Under the pieces are notes generated by a model. The model searched no databases and was not told the origin of the DNA. It saw only the letters and a program-made list of their open reading frames with translations. A stretch of DNA of 64,000 nt from Periplaneta americana. Its lineage: Eukaryota > Arthropoda > Insecta > Blattodea > Blattidae. Each line of letters starts with the position of its first letter. Positions within the stretch are counted from its first letter, which is position 1. The stretch lies in assembly GCF_040183065.1 (NCBI RefSeq), contig NW_027185501.1, positions 3,115,501-3,179,500 of the forward strand. The letters run 5' to 3'. Positions 38,501 to 51,809 of the stretch are shown one piece after another. A program made the translations under genes and the position numbers.

Positions 38501-41500
38501 TGGGAGTATAATAAAGGTTCAAACAAAACTTATGACTTAATTGTGATCCTTCTGTCAGTTTCTCAGAATATGTGGTTAAAATTTGATTTACTTTTAACAT
38601 TCTTCAGCAGAGACAATGATCCAAATTGTTACAATGAAGTAACAGACTCCCAAGACTAAAGTGTAGTATCACTGGGAGTATAATAAAGGTTCAAACAAAA
38701 CTTATGACTTAATTGTGATCCTTCTGTCAGTTTCTCAGAATATGTGGAAAAAATTTGATTTACTTTTAACATTCTTCAGCAGAGACAATGATCCAAATTG
38801 TTACAAAGAAGTAACAGACTCCCAAGACTAAAGTGCAGTATCACTGGGAGTATAATAAAGGTTCAAACAAAACTTATGACTTAATTGTGATCCTTCTGTC
38901 AGTTTCTCAGAATATGTTGTTAAAATTTGATTTACTTTTAACATTCTTCAGCAGAGACAATGATCCAAATTGTTACAATGAAGTAACAGAGTCCCAAGAC
39001 TAAAGTGTAGTATCACAGGGAGTATAATAAAGGTTCAAAAAAAACTTATCACTTAATTGTGATCCTTCTGTCAGTTTCTCAGAATATGTGGTTAAAATTT
39101 GATTTACTTTTAACATTCTTCAGCAGAGACAATGATCCAAATTGTTACAATGAAGTAACAGACTCCCAAGACTAATGTGTAGTATCACTGGGAGTATAAT
39201 AAAGGTTCAAACAAAACTTATGACTTAATTGTGATCCTTCTGTCAGTTTCTCAGAATATGTGGTTAAAATTTGATTTACTTTTAACATTCTTCAGCAGAG
39301 ACAATGATCCAAATTGTTACAATGACGTAACAGACTCCCAAGACTAAAGTGTAGTATCACTGGGAGTATAATAAAGGTTCAAACAAAACTTATGACTTAA
39401 TTGTGAACCTTCTGTCATTTTCTCAGAATATGTGGTTAAAATTTGATTTACTTTTAACATTCTTCAGCAGAGACAATGATCCAAATTGTTACAATGAAGT
39501 AACAGACTCCCAAGACTAAAGTGTAGTATCACTGGGAGTATAATAAAGGTTCAAACAAAACTTATGACTTAATTGTGATCCTTCTGTCAGTTTCTCAGAA
39601 TATGTGGTTAAAATTTGATTTACTTTTAACATTCTTCAGCAGAGACAATGATCCAAATTGTTACAATGAAGTAACAGACTCCCAAGACTAAAGAGTAGTA
39701 TCACTGGGAGTATAATAAAGGTTCCAACAAAACTTATGACTTAATAGTGATCCTTCTGTCAGTTTCTCAGAATATGTGGTTAAAATTTGATTTACTTTTC
39801 ACATTCTTCAGCAGAGACAATGATCCAAATTGTTACAATGAAGTAGCAGACACCCGAGACTAAGGTGTAGTATCACTGGGAGTATAATAAAGGTTCAAAT
39901 GACTTAATTGTGATCCTTGTGTCAGTTTCTCAGAATATGTGGTTAAAATTTGATTTACTTTTAACATTCTTCAGCAGAGACAATGGTCCAAATTGTTACA
40001 ATGAAGTAACAGACTCCCAAGACTAAAGTGTTGTATCACTGGGAGTATAATAAAGGTTCAAACAAAACTTATGTCTTAATTGTGATCATTCTGTCAGTTT
40101 CTCAGAATATGTGGTTAAAATTTGATTTACTTTTAACATTCTTCAGCAGAGACAATGATCCAAATTGTTACAATGAAGTAACAGACTCCCAAAACTAAAG
40201 AGTAGTATCACTGAGATTATAATAAAGGTTCAAACAAAACTTATGACTTAATTGTGATCCTTCTGTCAGTTTCTCAGAATATGTGGTTAAAATTTGATTT
40301 ACTTTTAACATTCTTCGGCAGAGACAATGATCAAAATTGTTACAATGAAGTAAAAGACTCCCAAGACTAAAGTGTTGTATCACTGGGAGTAAAATAAAGG
40401 TTCAAACAAAACTTATGACTTAATTGTGATCCTTCTGTCAGTTTCTCAGAATATGTGGTTAAAATATGATTTACTTTCAACATTCTTCAGCAGAGACAAT
40501 GGTCCAAATTGTTACAATGAAGTATCAGACTCATAAGACTAAAGTGTAGTATCACTGGGAGTATAATAAAGGTTCAAAAAAAACTTATGACTTAATTGTG
40601 ATCCTTCTGTCAGTTTCTCAGAATATGTGGTTAAAATTTGATTTACTTTTAACATTCTTCAGCAGAGACAATGATCCAAATTGTTACAATGAAGTAACAG
40701 ACTCCCAAGACTAAGGTGTAGTATCACTGGGAGTATAATAAAGGTTCAAATGACTTAATTGTGATCCTTGTGTCAGTTTCTCAGAATATGTGGTTAAAAT
40801 TTGATTTACTTTTAACATTCTTCAGCAGAGACAATGGTCCAAATTGTTACAATGAAGTAACAGACTCCCAAGACTAAAGTGTTGTATCACTGGGAGTATA
40901 ATAAAGGTTCAAACAAAACTTATGTCTTAATTGTGATCCATCTGTCAGTTTCTCAGAATATGTGGTTAAAATTTGATTTACTTTTAACATTCATCAGCAG
41001 AGACAATGATCCAAATTGTTACAATGAAGTAACAGACTCCCAAGACTAAATTGTAGTATCACTGGGAGTATAATAAAGGTTCAAACAAAACTTATGACTT
41101 AATTGTGACCCTTCTGTCAGTTTCTCAGAATATGTGGTTAAAATTTGATTTACTTTTAACATTCTTCAGCAGAGACAATGATCCAAATTGTTACAATGAA
41201 GTAACAGACTCCCAAGACTAAAGTGTAGTGTCACTGGGAGTATAATAAAGGTTCAAACAAAATTTATGACTTAATTGTGATCCTTCTGTCAGTTTCTCAG
41301 AATATGTGGTTAAAATTTGATTTACTTTTAACATTCTTCAGCAGAGACAATGATCCAAATTGTTACAATGAAGTAACAGACTCCCAAGACTAAAGTGTAG
41401 TATCACTGGGAGTATAATAAAGGTTCAAACAAAACTTATGACTTAATTGTGATCCTTCTGTCAGTTTCTCAGAATATGTGGTTAAAATTTGATTTACTTT

Positions 41501-44500
41501 TAACATTCTTCAGCAGAGACAATGATCCAAATTGTTACAATGAAGTAACAGACCCCCAAGACTAAAGAGTAGTATCACTGGGATTATAATAAAGGTTCAA
41601 ACAAAACATGTGACTTAATAGTGATCCTTCTGTCAGTTTCTCAGAATATGTGGTTAAAATTTGATTTACTTTTAACATTCTTCGGCAGAGACAATGATCA
41701 AAATTGTTACAATGAAGTAAAAGACTCCCAAGACTAAAGTGTTGTATCACTGGGAGTATAATAAAGGTTCAAACAAAACTTATGACTTAATTGTGATCCT
41801 TCTGTCAGTTTCTCAGAATATGTGGTTAAAATATGATTTACTTTCAACATTCTTCAGCAGAGACAATGGTCCAAATTGTTACAATGAAGTATCAGACTCA
41901 TAAGACTAAAGTGTAGTATCACTGGGAGTATAATAAAGGTTCAAAAAAAACTTATGACTTAATTGTGATCCTTCTGTCAGTTTCTCAGAATATGTGGTTA
42001 AAATTTGATTTACTTTTAACATTCTTCAGCAGAGACAATGATCCAAATTGTTACAATGAAGTAACAGACTCCCAAGACTAAGGTGTAATATCACTGGGAG
42101 TATAATAAAGGTTCAAATGACTTAAATGTGATCCTTGTGTCAGTTTCTCAGAATATGTGGTTAAAATTTGATTTACTTTTAACATTCTTCAGCAGACACA
42201 ATGGTCCAAATTGTTACAATGAAGTAACAGACTCCCAAGACTAAAGTGTTGTATCACTGGAAGTATAATAAAGGTTCAAACAAAACTTATGTCTTAATTG
42301 TGATCCATCTGTCAGTTTCTCAGAATATGTGGTTAAAATTTGATTTACTTTTAACATTCATCAGCAGAGACAATGATCCAAATTGTTACAATGAAGTAAC
42401 AGACTCCCAAGACTAAATTGTAGTATCACTGGGAGTATAATAAAGGTTCAAACAAAACTTATGACTTAATTGTGACCCTTCTCTCAGTTTCTCAGAAAAT
42501 GTGGTAAAAATTTGATTTACTTTTAACATTCTTCAGCAGAGACAATTATCCAAATTGTTACAATGAAGTAACAGACTCCCAAGACTAAAGTGTAGTATCA
42601 CTGGGAGTATAATAAAGGTTCAAACAAAATTTATGACTTAATTGTGATCCTTCTGTCAGTTTCTCAGAATATGTGGTTAAATTTGATTTACTTTTAACAT
42701 TCTTCAGCAGAGACAATGATCCAAATTGTTACAATGAAGTAACAGACTCCCAAGACTAAAGTGTAGTATCACTGGGAGTATAATAAAGTTTCAAATAAAA
42801 CTTATGACTTAATTGTGATCCTTCTGTCAGTTTCTCAGAATATGTGGTTAAAATTTGATTTACTTTTAACATTCTTCAGCAGAGACAATGATCCAAATTG
42901 TTACAATGAAGTAACAGACTCCCAAGACTAAAGTGTAGTATCACTGTTAGTATAATAAAAGTTCAAATGAGTTAATTGTGATCCTTGTGTCAGTTTCTCA
43001 GAATATGTGGTTAAAATTTGATTTATTTTTAACATTCTTCAGCAGAGACAATGGTCCAAATTGTTACAATGAAGTAACAGACTCCCAAGACTAAAGTGCA
43101 GTATCACTGGGAGTATAATAAATGTTCAAACAAAACTTATGTCTTAATTGTAATCCTTCTGTCAGTTTCTCAGAATATGTGGTTAAAATTTGATTTACTT
43201 TTAACATTCTTCAGCAGAGAAAATGTTCCAAATTGTTACAATGAAGTAACAGACTCCCAAGACTAAAGAGTAGTATCACTGGGAGTATAATAAAGGTTCA
43301 AACAAAACTTATGACTTAATTGTGATCCTTCTGTCAGTTTCTCAGAATATGTGGTTAAAATTTGATTTACTTTTAACATTCTTCGGCAGAGACAATGATC
43401 CAAATTGTTACAAAGAAGTAACAGACTCCCAAGACTAAAGTGCAGTATCACTGGGAGTATAATAAAGGTTCAAACAAAACTTATGACTTAATTGTGATCC
43501 TTCTGTCAGTTTCTCAGAATATGTGGTTAAATTTGATTTACTTTTAACATTCTTCAGCAGAGACAATGATCCAAATTGTTACAATGAAGTAACAGCCTCC
43601 CAAGACTAAAGTGTAGTATCACTGGGAGTATAATAAAGGTTCAAACAAAACTTATGACTTAATTGTGATCCTTCTGTCAGTTTCTCAGAATATGTGGAAA
43701 AAATTTGATTTACTTTTAACATTCTTCAGCAGAGACAATGATCCAAATTGTTACAAAGAAGTAACAGACTCCCAAGACTAAAGTGCAGTATCACTGGGAG
43801 TATAATAAAGGTTCAAACAAAACTTATGACTTAATTGTGATCCTTCTGTCTGTTTCTCAGAATATGTTGTTAAAATTTGATTTACTTTTAACATTCTTCA
43901 GCAGAGACAATGATCCAAATTGTTACAATGAAGTAACAGAGTCCCAAGACTAAAGTGTAGTATCACTGGGAGTATAATTAAAGTTCAAAAAAAACTTATC
44001 ACTTAATTGTGATCCTTCTGTCAGTTTCTCAGAATATGTGGTTAAAATTTGATTTACTTTTAACATTCTTCAGCAGAGACAATGATCCAAATTGTTACAA
44101 TGAAGTAACAGACTCCCAAGACTAAAGTGTAGTATCACTGGGAGTATAATAAAGGTTCAAACAAAACTTATGACTTAATTGTGATCCTTCTGTTAGTTTC
44201 TCAGAATATGTGGTTAAAATTTGATTTACTTTTAACATTCTTCAGCAGAGACAATGATCCAAATTGTTACAATGACGTAACAGACTCCCAAGACTAAAGT
44301 GTAGTATCACTGGGAGTATAATAAAGGTTCAAACAAAACTTATGACTTAATTGTGAACCTTCTGTCAGTTTCTCAGAATATGTGGTTAAAATTTGATTTA
44401 CTTTTAACATTCTTCAGCAGAGACAATGATCCAAATTGTTACAATGAAGTAACAGACTCCCAAGACTAAAGTGTAGTATCACTGGGAGTATAATAAAGGT

Positions 44501-45060
44501 TCAAACAAAACTTATGACTTAATTGTGATCCTTCTGTCAGTTTCTCAGAATATGTGGTTAAAATTTGATTTACTTTTAACATTCTTCAGCAGAGACAATG
44601 ATCCAAATTGTTACAATGAAGTAACAGACTCCCAAGACTAAAGTGTAGTATCACTGGGAGTATAATAAAGGTTCAAACAAAACTTATGACTTAATAGTGA
44701 TCCTTCTGTCAGTTTCTCAGAATATGTGGTTAAAATTTGATTTACTTTTCACATTCTTCAGCAGAGACAATGATCCAAATTGTTACAATGAAGTAGCAGA
44801 CTCCCAAGACTAAGCTGTAGTATCACTGGGAGTATAATAAAGGTTCAAATGACTTAATTGTGATCCTTGTGTCAGTTTCTCAGAATATGTGGTTAAAATT
44901 TGATTTACTTTTAACATTCTTCAGCAGAGACAATGGTCCAAATTGTTACAATGAAGTAACAGACTCCCAAGACTAAAGTGTTGTATCACTGGGAGTATAA
45001 TAAAGGTTCAAACAAAACTTATGTCTTAATTGTGATCCTTCTGTCAGTTTCTCAGAATAT
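38500..45060 (+). repeat. Segment repeated at offset 4,950, enclosing an 8-mer tandem pair
   Basis: Markers of 38.5-40.1 kb recur at +4,950: TATGTGGAAAAAATTTG (38741/43691), the ATGTTGTTAAAA monomer, and AATGACGTAA (39321/44271). Beyond 45.06 kb the offset drops to 4,606 for TTACTTTCAA (40471/45077), a loss of two monomers in the second copy. Between the copies lies a 1,367-bp 8-mer duplication: TCATCAGC at 40991 and 42358, AATTTATGAC at 41261 and 42628, and a CTTCGGCAG monomer at about 40.31 and 41.68 kb. Nesting of an 8-mer pair inside a larger repeat points to successive exchange events of different size. Confidence 0.65.
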
Positions 45061-45310
45061 GTGGTTAAAATTTGATTTACTTTCAACATTCTTCAGCAGA
45101 GACAATGGTCCAAATTGTTACAATGAAGTATCAGACTCATAAGACTAAAGTGTAGTATCACTGGGAGTATAATAAAGGTTCAAAAAAAACTTATGACTTA
45201 ATTGTGATCCTTCTGTCAGTTTCTCAGAATATGTGGTTAAAATTTGATTTACTTTTAACATTCTTCAGCAGAGACAATGATCCAAATTGTTACAATGAAG
45301 TAACAGACTC

Positions 45311-48300
45311 CCAAGTCTAAGGTGTAGTATCACTGGGAGTATAATAAAGGTTCAAATGACTTAATTGTGATCCTTGTGTCAGTTTCTCAGAATATGTGGT
45401 TAAAATTTGATTTACTTTTAACATTCTTCAGCAGAGACAATGGTCCAAATTGTTACAATGAAGTAACAGACTCCCAAGACTAAAGTGTTGTATCACTGGG
45501 AGTATAATAAAGGTTCAAACAAAACTTATGTCTTAATTGTGATCCATCTGTCAGTTTCTCAGAATATGTGGTTAAAATTTGATTTACTTTTAACATTCAT
45601 CAGCAGAGACAATGATCCAAATTGTTACAATGAAGTAACAGACTCCCAAGACTAAATTGTAGTATCACTGGGAGTATAATAAAGGTTCAAACAAAACTTA
45701 TGACTTAATTGTGACCCTTCTGTCAGTTTCTCAGAATATGTGGTTAAAATTTGATTTACTTTTAACATTCTTCAGCAGAGACAATGATCCAAATTGTTAC
45801 AATGAAGTAACAGACTCCCAAGACTAAAGTGTAGTATCACTGGGAGTATAATAAAGGTTCAAACAAAATTTATGACTTAATTGTGATCCTTCTGTCAGTT
45901 TCTCAGAATATGTGGTTAAAATTTGATTTACTTTTAACATTCTTCAGCAGAGACAATGATCCAAATTGTTACAATGAAGTAACAGACTCCCAAGACTAAA
46001 GTGTAGTATCACTGGGAGTATAATAAAGGTTCAAACAAAACTTATGACTTAATTGTGATCCTTCTGTCAGTTTCTCAGAATATGTGGTTAAAATTTGATT
46101 TACTTTTAACATTCTTCAGCAGAGACAATGATCCAAATTGTTACAATGAAGTAACAGACTCCCAAGACTAAAGTGTAGTATCACTGGGAGTATAATAAAG
46201 GTTCAAACAAAACTTATGACTTAATTGTGATCCCTCTGTCAGTTTCTCAGAATATGTGGTTAAAATTTGATTTACTTTTAACATTCTTCAGCAGAGACAA
46301 TGGTCCAAATTTTTACAATGAAGTAACAGACTCCCAAGACTAAAGTGTAGTATCACTGGGAGTATAATGAAGGTTCAAACAAAACTTATGACTTAATTGT
46401 GATCCTTCTGTCAGTTTCTCAGAATATGTGGTTAAAATTTGATTTACTTTTAACATTCTTCAGCAGAGACAATGATCTAAATTGTTACAATGAAGTAACA
46501 GACTCCCAAGACTAAAGTGTAGTATCACTGGGAGTATAATAAAGGTTCAAACAAAACTTATGACTAAATTGTGATCCCTCTGTCAGATTCTCAAAATATG
46601 TGGTTATAATTTGATTTACTTTTAACTGTCTTCAGCAGAGACAATGATCCAAATTGTTACAATGAAGTAACAGACTCCCAAGACTAAAGTGTAGTATCAC
46701 TGGGAGTATAATAAATGTTCAAACAAAACTTATGGCTTAATTGTGATCCATCTGTCAGTTTCTCAGAATATGTGGTTAAATTTTATTTACTTTTAACATT
46801 CTTCAGCAGAGACAATGATCCAAATTGTTACAATAAAGTAACAGACTCCCAAGACTAAAGTGTGTTATCACTGGGAGTATAATAAAGGTTCAAACAAAAC
46901 TTATGACTTAATTGTGATCCTTCTGTCAGTTTCTCAAAATATGTGGTTAAAATTTGATTTACTTTTAACATTCTTCAGCAGAGACAATGATCCAAATTGT
47001 TACAATGAACTAACAGACTCCCAAGACTAAAGTGTAGTATCACTGGGAGTATAATAAATGTTCAAACAGAACTTATGACTTAATTGTCATCATTCTGTCA
47101 GTTTCTCAGAATATGTGGTTAAAATTAGATTTACGTTTAACATTCTTCAGCAGAGACAACGATCCAAATTGATACAATGAAGTAACAGACTCCCAAGACT
47201 AAAGTGTAATATTACTGGGAGTATAATAAAGGTTCAAACAAAACTTATGACTTAATAGTGATCCTTCTGTCAGTTTCTCAGAATATGTGGTTAAAATTTG
47301 ATTCACTTTTAACATTCTTCAGCAGAGACAATGATCCAAATTGTTACAATGAAGTAACAGACTCCCAAGACTAAAGTGTAGTATCACTGGGAGTATAATA
47401 AAGGTTCAAACAAAACTTATGGCTTAATTGTGATCCTTCTGTCAGTTTCTCAGAATATGTGATTAAAATTTGATTTACTTTTAACATTCTTCAGCAGAGA
47501 CAATGATCCAAATTGTTACAATGAAGTAACAGACTCCCAAGACTAAAGTGTAGTATCACTGGGAGTATAATAAAGGTTCAAACAAAACTTATGACTTAAT
47601 AGTGATCCTTCTGTCAGTTTCTCAGAATATGTGGTTAAAATTTGATTTACTTTTAACATTCTTCAGCAGAGACAATGATCCAAATTGTTACAAAGAAGTA
47701 GCAGACTCCCAAGGCTAAGGTGTAGTATCACTGGGAGTATAATAAAGGTTCAAATGACTTAATTGTGATCCTTGTGTCAGTTTCTCAGAATATGTGGTTA
47801 AAATTTGATTTACTTTTAAAATTCTTCAGCAGAGACAATGGTCCAAATTGTTACAATGAACTAACAGACTCCCAAGACTAAAGTGTAGTATCACTGAAAG
47901 TATAATAAAGGTTCAAACAAAACTTATGATTTAATTGTGATCCTTCTGTCAGTTTCTCAGAATATGTGGTTAAAATTTGATTTACTTTTAACATTCTTCA
48001 GCAGAGACAATGATCCAAATTGTTACAATGAAGTAACAGACTCCCAAGACTAAAGTGCAGTATCACTGGGAGTATAATAAAGGTTCAAACAAAACTTATG
48101 ACTTAATTGTGATCCTCCTGTCAGTTTCTCAGAATATGTTGTTAAAATTTGATTTACTTTTAACATTCTTCAGCAGAGACAATGATCCAAATTGTTACAA
48201 TGAAGTAACAGACTCCCAAGACTAAAGTGAAGTATCACTGGGAGTATAATAAAGGTTCAAAAAAAACTTATGACTTAATTATGATCCTTCTGTCAGTTTC

Positions 48301-51300
48301 TCAGAATATGTGGTTAAAATTTGATTTACTTTTAACATTCTTCAGCAGAGACAATGATCCAAATTGTTACAATGAAGTAACAGACTCCCAAGACTAAAGT
48401 GTAGTATCACTGGGAGTATAATAAATGTTCAAACAAAACTTATGACTTAATTGTGATCCTTCTGTCAGTTTCTCAGAATATGTGGTTACAATTTGATTTA
48501 CTTTTAACATTCTTCAGCAGAGACAATGATCCAAATTGTTACAATGACGTAACAGACTCCCAAGACTAAAGTGTAGTATCACTGGGAGTATAATAAAGGT
48601 TCAAACAAAACTTATGACTTAATTGTGAACCTTCTGTCAGTTTCTCAGAATATGTGGTTAAAATTTGATTTACTTTTAACATTCTTCAGCAGAGACAATG
48701 ATGCAAATTGTTACAATGAAGTAACAGACTCCCAAGACCAAAGTGTAGTATCACTGGGAGTATAATAAAGGTTCAAACAAAACTTATGACTTAATAGTGA
48801 TCCTTCTGTCAGTTTCTCAGAATATGTGGTTAAAATTTGATTTACTTTTAACATTCTTCAGCAGAGACAATGATCCAAATTGTTACTATGAAGTAACAGG
48901 CTCCCAAGACTAAAGTGTAGTATCACTGGGAATATAATAAAGGTTCAAACAAAACTTATGACTTAATTGTGATCCTTCTGTCAGTTTCTCAGAATATGTG
49001 GTTAAAATTTGATTTACTTTTAACATTCTTCAGCAGAGACAATGATCCAAATTGTTACAATGGAGTAACAGACACCCAAGACTAAAGTGTAGTATCACTG
49101 GGAGTATAATAAAGGTTCAAACAAAACTTATGACTTAATTGTGATCCTTCTGTCAGTTTCTCAGAATATGTGGTTACAATTTGATTTACTTTTAACATTC
49201 TTCAGCGGAGACAATGATCCAAATTGTTACAATGAAGTAACAGACTCCCAAGACTAATGTGTAGTATCACTGGGAGTATAATAAAGGTTCAAACAAAACT
49301 TATGACTTAATTGTGATCCTTCTGTCAGTTTCTCACAATATGTGGTTAAAATTTGATTTACTTTTAACATTCTTCAGCAGAGACAATGATCCAAATTGTT
49401 ACAATGAAGTAGCAGACTCCCAAGACTAAGGTGTAGTATCACTGGGAGTATAATAAAAGTTCAAATGACTTAATTGTGATCCTTGTGTCAGTTTCTCAGA
49501 ATATGTGGTTAAAATTTGATTTACTTTTAACATTCTTCAGCAGAGACAATGGTCCAAATTGTTACAATGAAGTAACAGACTCCCAAGACTAAAGTGTAGT
49601 ATCACTGGGAGTATAATAAATTTTCAAACAAAACTTATGACTTAATTGTGATCCTTCTGTCAGTTTCTCAGAATATGTGGTTAAAATTAGATTTACTTTC
49701 AACATTCTTCAGCAGAGACAATGGTCCAAATTGTTACAATGAAGTATCAGACTCATAAGACTAAAGTGTAGTATCACTGGGAGTATAATAAAGGTTCAAA
49801 CAAAACTTATGACTTAATTGTGATCCTTCTGTCAGTTTCTCAGAATATGTGGTTAAAATTTGATTTGCTTTTAACATTCTTCAGCAGAGACAATGGTCCA
49901 AATTGTTACAATGAAGTAACAGACTCCCAAGACTAAAGTGTAGTATCACTGGGAGTATAATAAAGGTTCAAACAAAACTTATGACTTAATAGTGATCGTT
50001 CTGTCAGTTTCTCAGAATATGTGGTTAAAATTTGTTTTACTTGTAACATTCTTCAGCAGAGACAATGATCCAAATTGTTACAATGAAGTAACAGACTCCC
50101 AAGACTAAAGTGTAGTATCACTGGGAGTATAATAAAGGTTCAAACAAAACTTATGACTTAATTGTGAACCTTCTGTCAGTTTCTCAGAATATGTGGTTAA
50201 AATTTGATTTACTTTTAACATTCTTCAGCAGAGACAATGATCCAAATTGTTACAATGAAGTAACAGACTCCCAAGTCTAAAGTGTAGTATCACTGGGAGT
50301 ATAATAAAGGTTCAAACAAAACTTATGACTTAATTGTGATCCTTCTGTCAGTTTCTCAGAATATGTGGTTAAAATTTGATTTACTTTTAACATTCTTCAG
50401 CAGAGGCAATGATCCAAATTGTTACAATGAAGTAACAGACTCCCAAGACTAAAGTGTAGTATCACTGGGAGTATAATAAAGGTTCAAACAAAACTTATGA
50501 CTTAATTGTGATCCTTCTGTCAGTTTCTCAAAATATGTGGTTAAAATTTGATTTACTTTTAACATTCTTCAGCAGAGACAATGATCCAAATTGTTACAAT
50601 GAACTAACAGACTCCCTAGACTAAAGTGTAGTATCACTGAGAGTATAATAAATGTTCAAACAGAACTTATGACTTAATTGTCATCATTCTGTCAGTTTCT
50701 CAGAATATGTGGTTAAAATTAGATTTACGTTTAACATTCTTCAGCAGACACAATGATCCAAATTGATACAATGAAGTAACAGACTCCCAAGACTAAAGTG
50801 TAATATCACTGGGAGTATAATAAAGGTTCAAACAAAACTTATGACTTAATTGTGATCCTTCTGTCAGTTTCTCAGAATATGTGGTTAAAATTTGATTTAC
50901 TTTTAACATTCTTCAGCAGAGACAATGATCCAAATTGTTACAATGAAGTAACAGACTCCCAAGACTAAAGTGTAGTATCACTGGGAGTATAATAAAGGTT
51001 CAAACAAAACTTATGGCTTAATTGTGATCCTTCTGTCAGTTTCTCAGAATATGTGGTTAAAATTTGATTTACTTTTAACATTCTTCAGCAGAGACAATGA
51101 TCCAAATTGTTACAATGAAGTAACAGACTCCCAAGACTAAAGTGTAGTATCACTGGGAGTATAATAAAGGTTCAAACAAAACTTATGACTTAATAGTGAT
51201 CCTTCTGTCAGTTTCTCAGAATATGTGGTTAAAATTTGATTTACTTTTAACATTCTTCAGCAGAGACAATGATCCAAATTGTTACAAAGAAGTAGCAGAC

Positions 51301-51809
51301 TCCCAAGGCTAAGGTGTAGTATCACTGGGAGTATAATAAAGGTTCAAATGACTTAATTGTGATCCTTGTGTCAGTTTCTCAGAATATGTGGTTAAAATTT
51401 GATTTACTTTTAAAATTCTTCAGCAGAGACAATGGTCCAAATTGTTACAATGAACTAACAGACTCCCAAGACTAAAGTGTTGTATCACTGAGAGTATAAT
51501 AAAGGTTCAAACAAAACTTATGATTTAATTGTGATCCTTCTGTCAGTTTCTCAGAATAAGTGGTTAAAATTTGATTTACTTTTAACATTCTTCAGCAGAG
51601 ACAATGATCCAAATTGTTACAATGAAGTAACAGACTCCCAAGACTAAAGTGTAGTATCACTGGGAGTATAATAAAGTTTCAAACAAAACTTATGACTTAA
51701 TTGTGATCCTTCTGTTAGTTTCTCAGAATATGTGGTTAAAATTTGATTTACTTTTAACATTCTTCAGCAGAGACAATGATCCAAATTGTTACAATGAAGT
51801 AACAGACTC
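45311..51809 (+). repeat. 38-monomer unit (6,499 bp), copy 1 of a near-identical tandem pair
   Basis: The unit contains 38 monomers, four of them with the 9-bp deletion, plus one single-base loss. Markers recur at exactly +6,499: TTTTTACAATG (46310/52809), GTGATCGTTCTG (about 49,992/56,491), TCAGCAGACACA (50741/57240) and TCAGAATAAG (51551/58050). By eye I count about six differences from copy 2 over 6.5 kb, for example CCAAGTCTAA/CCAAGGCTAA at the start, TTAATAGTG/TTAATTGTG near 47.24 kb and TTACTATG/TTACAATG near 48.89 kb. The first part is the same 8-mer series as at 40.7-42.7 kb. Confidence 0.85.
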
